This document shows, piece by piece, positions 6,456 through 6,550 of a stretch of 6,550 bases of DNA. The translations under genes and the position numbers were made by a program. The notes below the pieces were generated by a model that searched no databases, was not told the DNA's origin, and saw nothing but the letters and a program-made list of their open reading frames with translations. Position 1 is the stretch's first letter, and every line of letters starts with the position of its first letter. The stretch spans positions 1 to 6,550 of the forward strand of contig CAYSCH010000479.1 in assembly GCA_964429355.1 (NCBI GenBank), in the 5' to 3' direction. Origin of the DNA: JAAYAY01 sp964429355 (GTDB taxonomy: Bacteria > Planctomycetota > Planctomycetia > Pirellulales > Thermoguttaceae).

Positions 6456-6476
6456 GAGCCGCTAACAAAACCACCG
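6456..6476. repeat. 21-bp direct repeat, copy 1
   Basis: Begins GAGCCGCTAACAAAACC and continues CACCG. It is identical over 21 bases to 6530-6550, with the two copies 74 bp apart start to start. It lies just upstream of the exporter gene and covers the alternative GTG start. It may be the end of a mobile element, an intergenic repeat or a regulator site. Confidence 0.85.
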
Positions 6477-6529
6477 GCTGTGCACATCCATGCCCGTGGG
6501 AAACTCGTACGTTTTGTGAGGGCTTCTTA

Positions 6530-6550
6530 GAGCCGCTAACAAAACCACCG
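6530..6550. repeat. 21-bp direct repeat, copy 2 (reaches window edge)
   Basis: The same 21 bases as 6456-6476, running to the last base of the window, so the repeat may be longer or have more copies to the right. The eight bases before each copy are also partly alike (GTTTTTTG and GCTTCTTA). No inverted copy occurs in the window. Confidence 0.85.

Noticed and set aside
5744..6487. N-terminal extension of the glycosidase/MBL frame up to 6487
   Set aside because: The added 248 codons are Arg/Pro/His-rich and overlap the exporter gene in another frame. A signal peptide with a good ribosome site starts at 5743.
6456..6550. CRISPR array
   Set aside because: Only two 21-bp copies with a 53-bp spacer, no cas genes; repeat and spacer sizes do not fit.

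Overview
The window reads as chromosomal DNA from a GC-rich bacterium, most likely a planctomycete. The main clue is the partial gene at the left edge, whose product has the wording of the planctomycete-enriched Sigma70_ECF-like family (W-x-R-x-x-x-GD near the N-terminus, 'LW-x-x-YFQ-x-LVR', 'E-DAALSA-x-x-SFFQG', 'DLWRLLVT'). Several secreted proteins of unusual composition and a long multidomain secreted hydrolase fit that assignment. Taxonomy is an inference; there is no rRNA or tRNA here.

Layout. (1) 1-256, minus: start of an ECF-type sigma factor, cut by the window edge. (2) 257-611: divergent intergenic region with no convincing gene. (3) 612-2674, plus: three consecutive genes for Sec-exported proteins, each with its own Shine-Dalgarno and gaps of 55 and 73 bp. 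They are a glycine-rich protein with a 14-15-residue repeat, a PDZ-domain protein, and an Ala/Gly/Ser-rich repeat protein. A 12-bp perfect hairpin terminator (2702-2728) closes the run. (4) 2780-5743, minus: a 987-residue secreted protein with a GH42-like glycosidase architecture (TIM barrel, amidotransferase-like domain, beta-sandwich) joined in one frame to a C-terminal ComEC-type metallo-beta-lactamase-fold domain. (5) 5788-6420, minus: a LysE/RhtB-type membrane exporter 44 bp upstream of the fusion gene and probably co-transcribed with it. (6) 6421-6550: non-coding, holding two copies of a 21-bp direct repeat.

How they may work together. The left part pairs a regulator with three exported proteins, which suggests (but does not prove) a sigma-controlled cell-surface or extracellular module. 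The right part pairs an exporter with an extracytoplasmic glycosidase-like/MBL hydrolase, which suggests handling of a carbohydrate-containing compound outside the cytoplasm. The two parts converge on the terminator and are probably independent transcription units. The most distinctive items are the GH42-like/MBL fusion and the repeat architectures of the two low-complexity secreted proteins.
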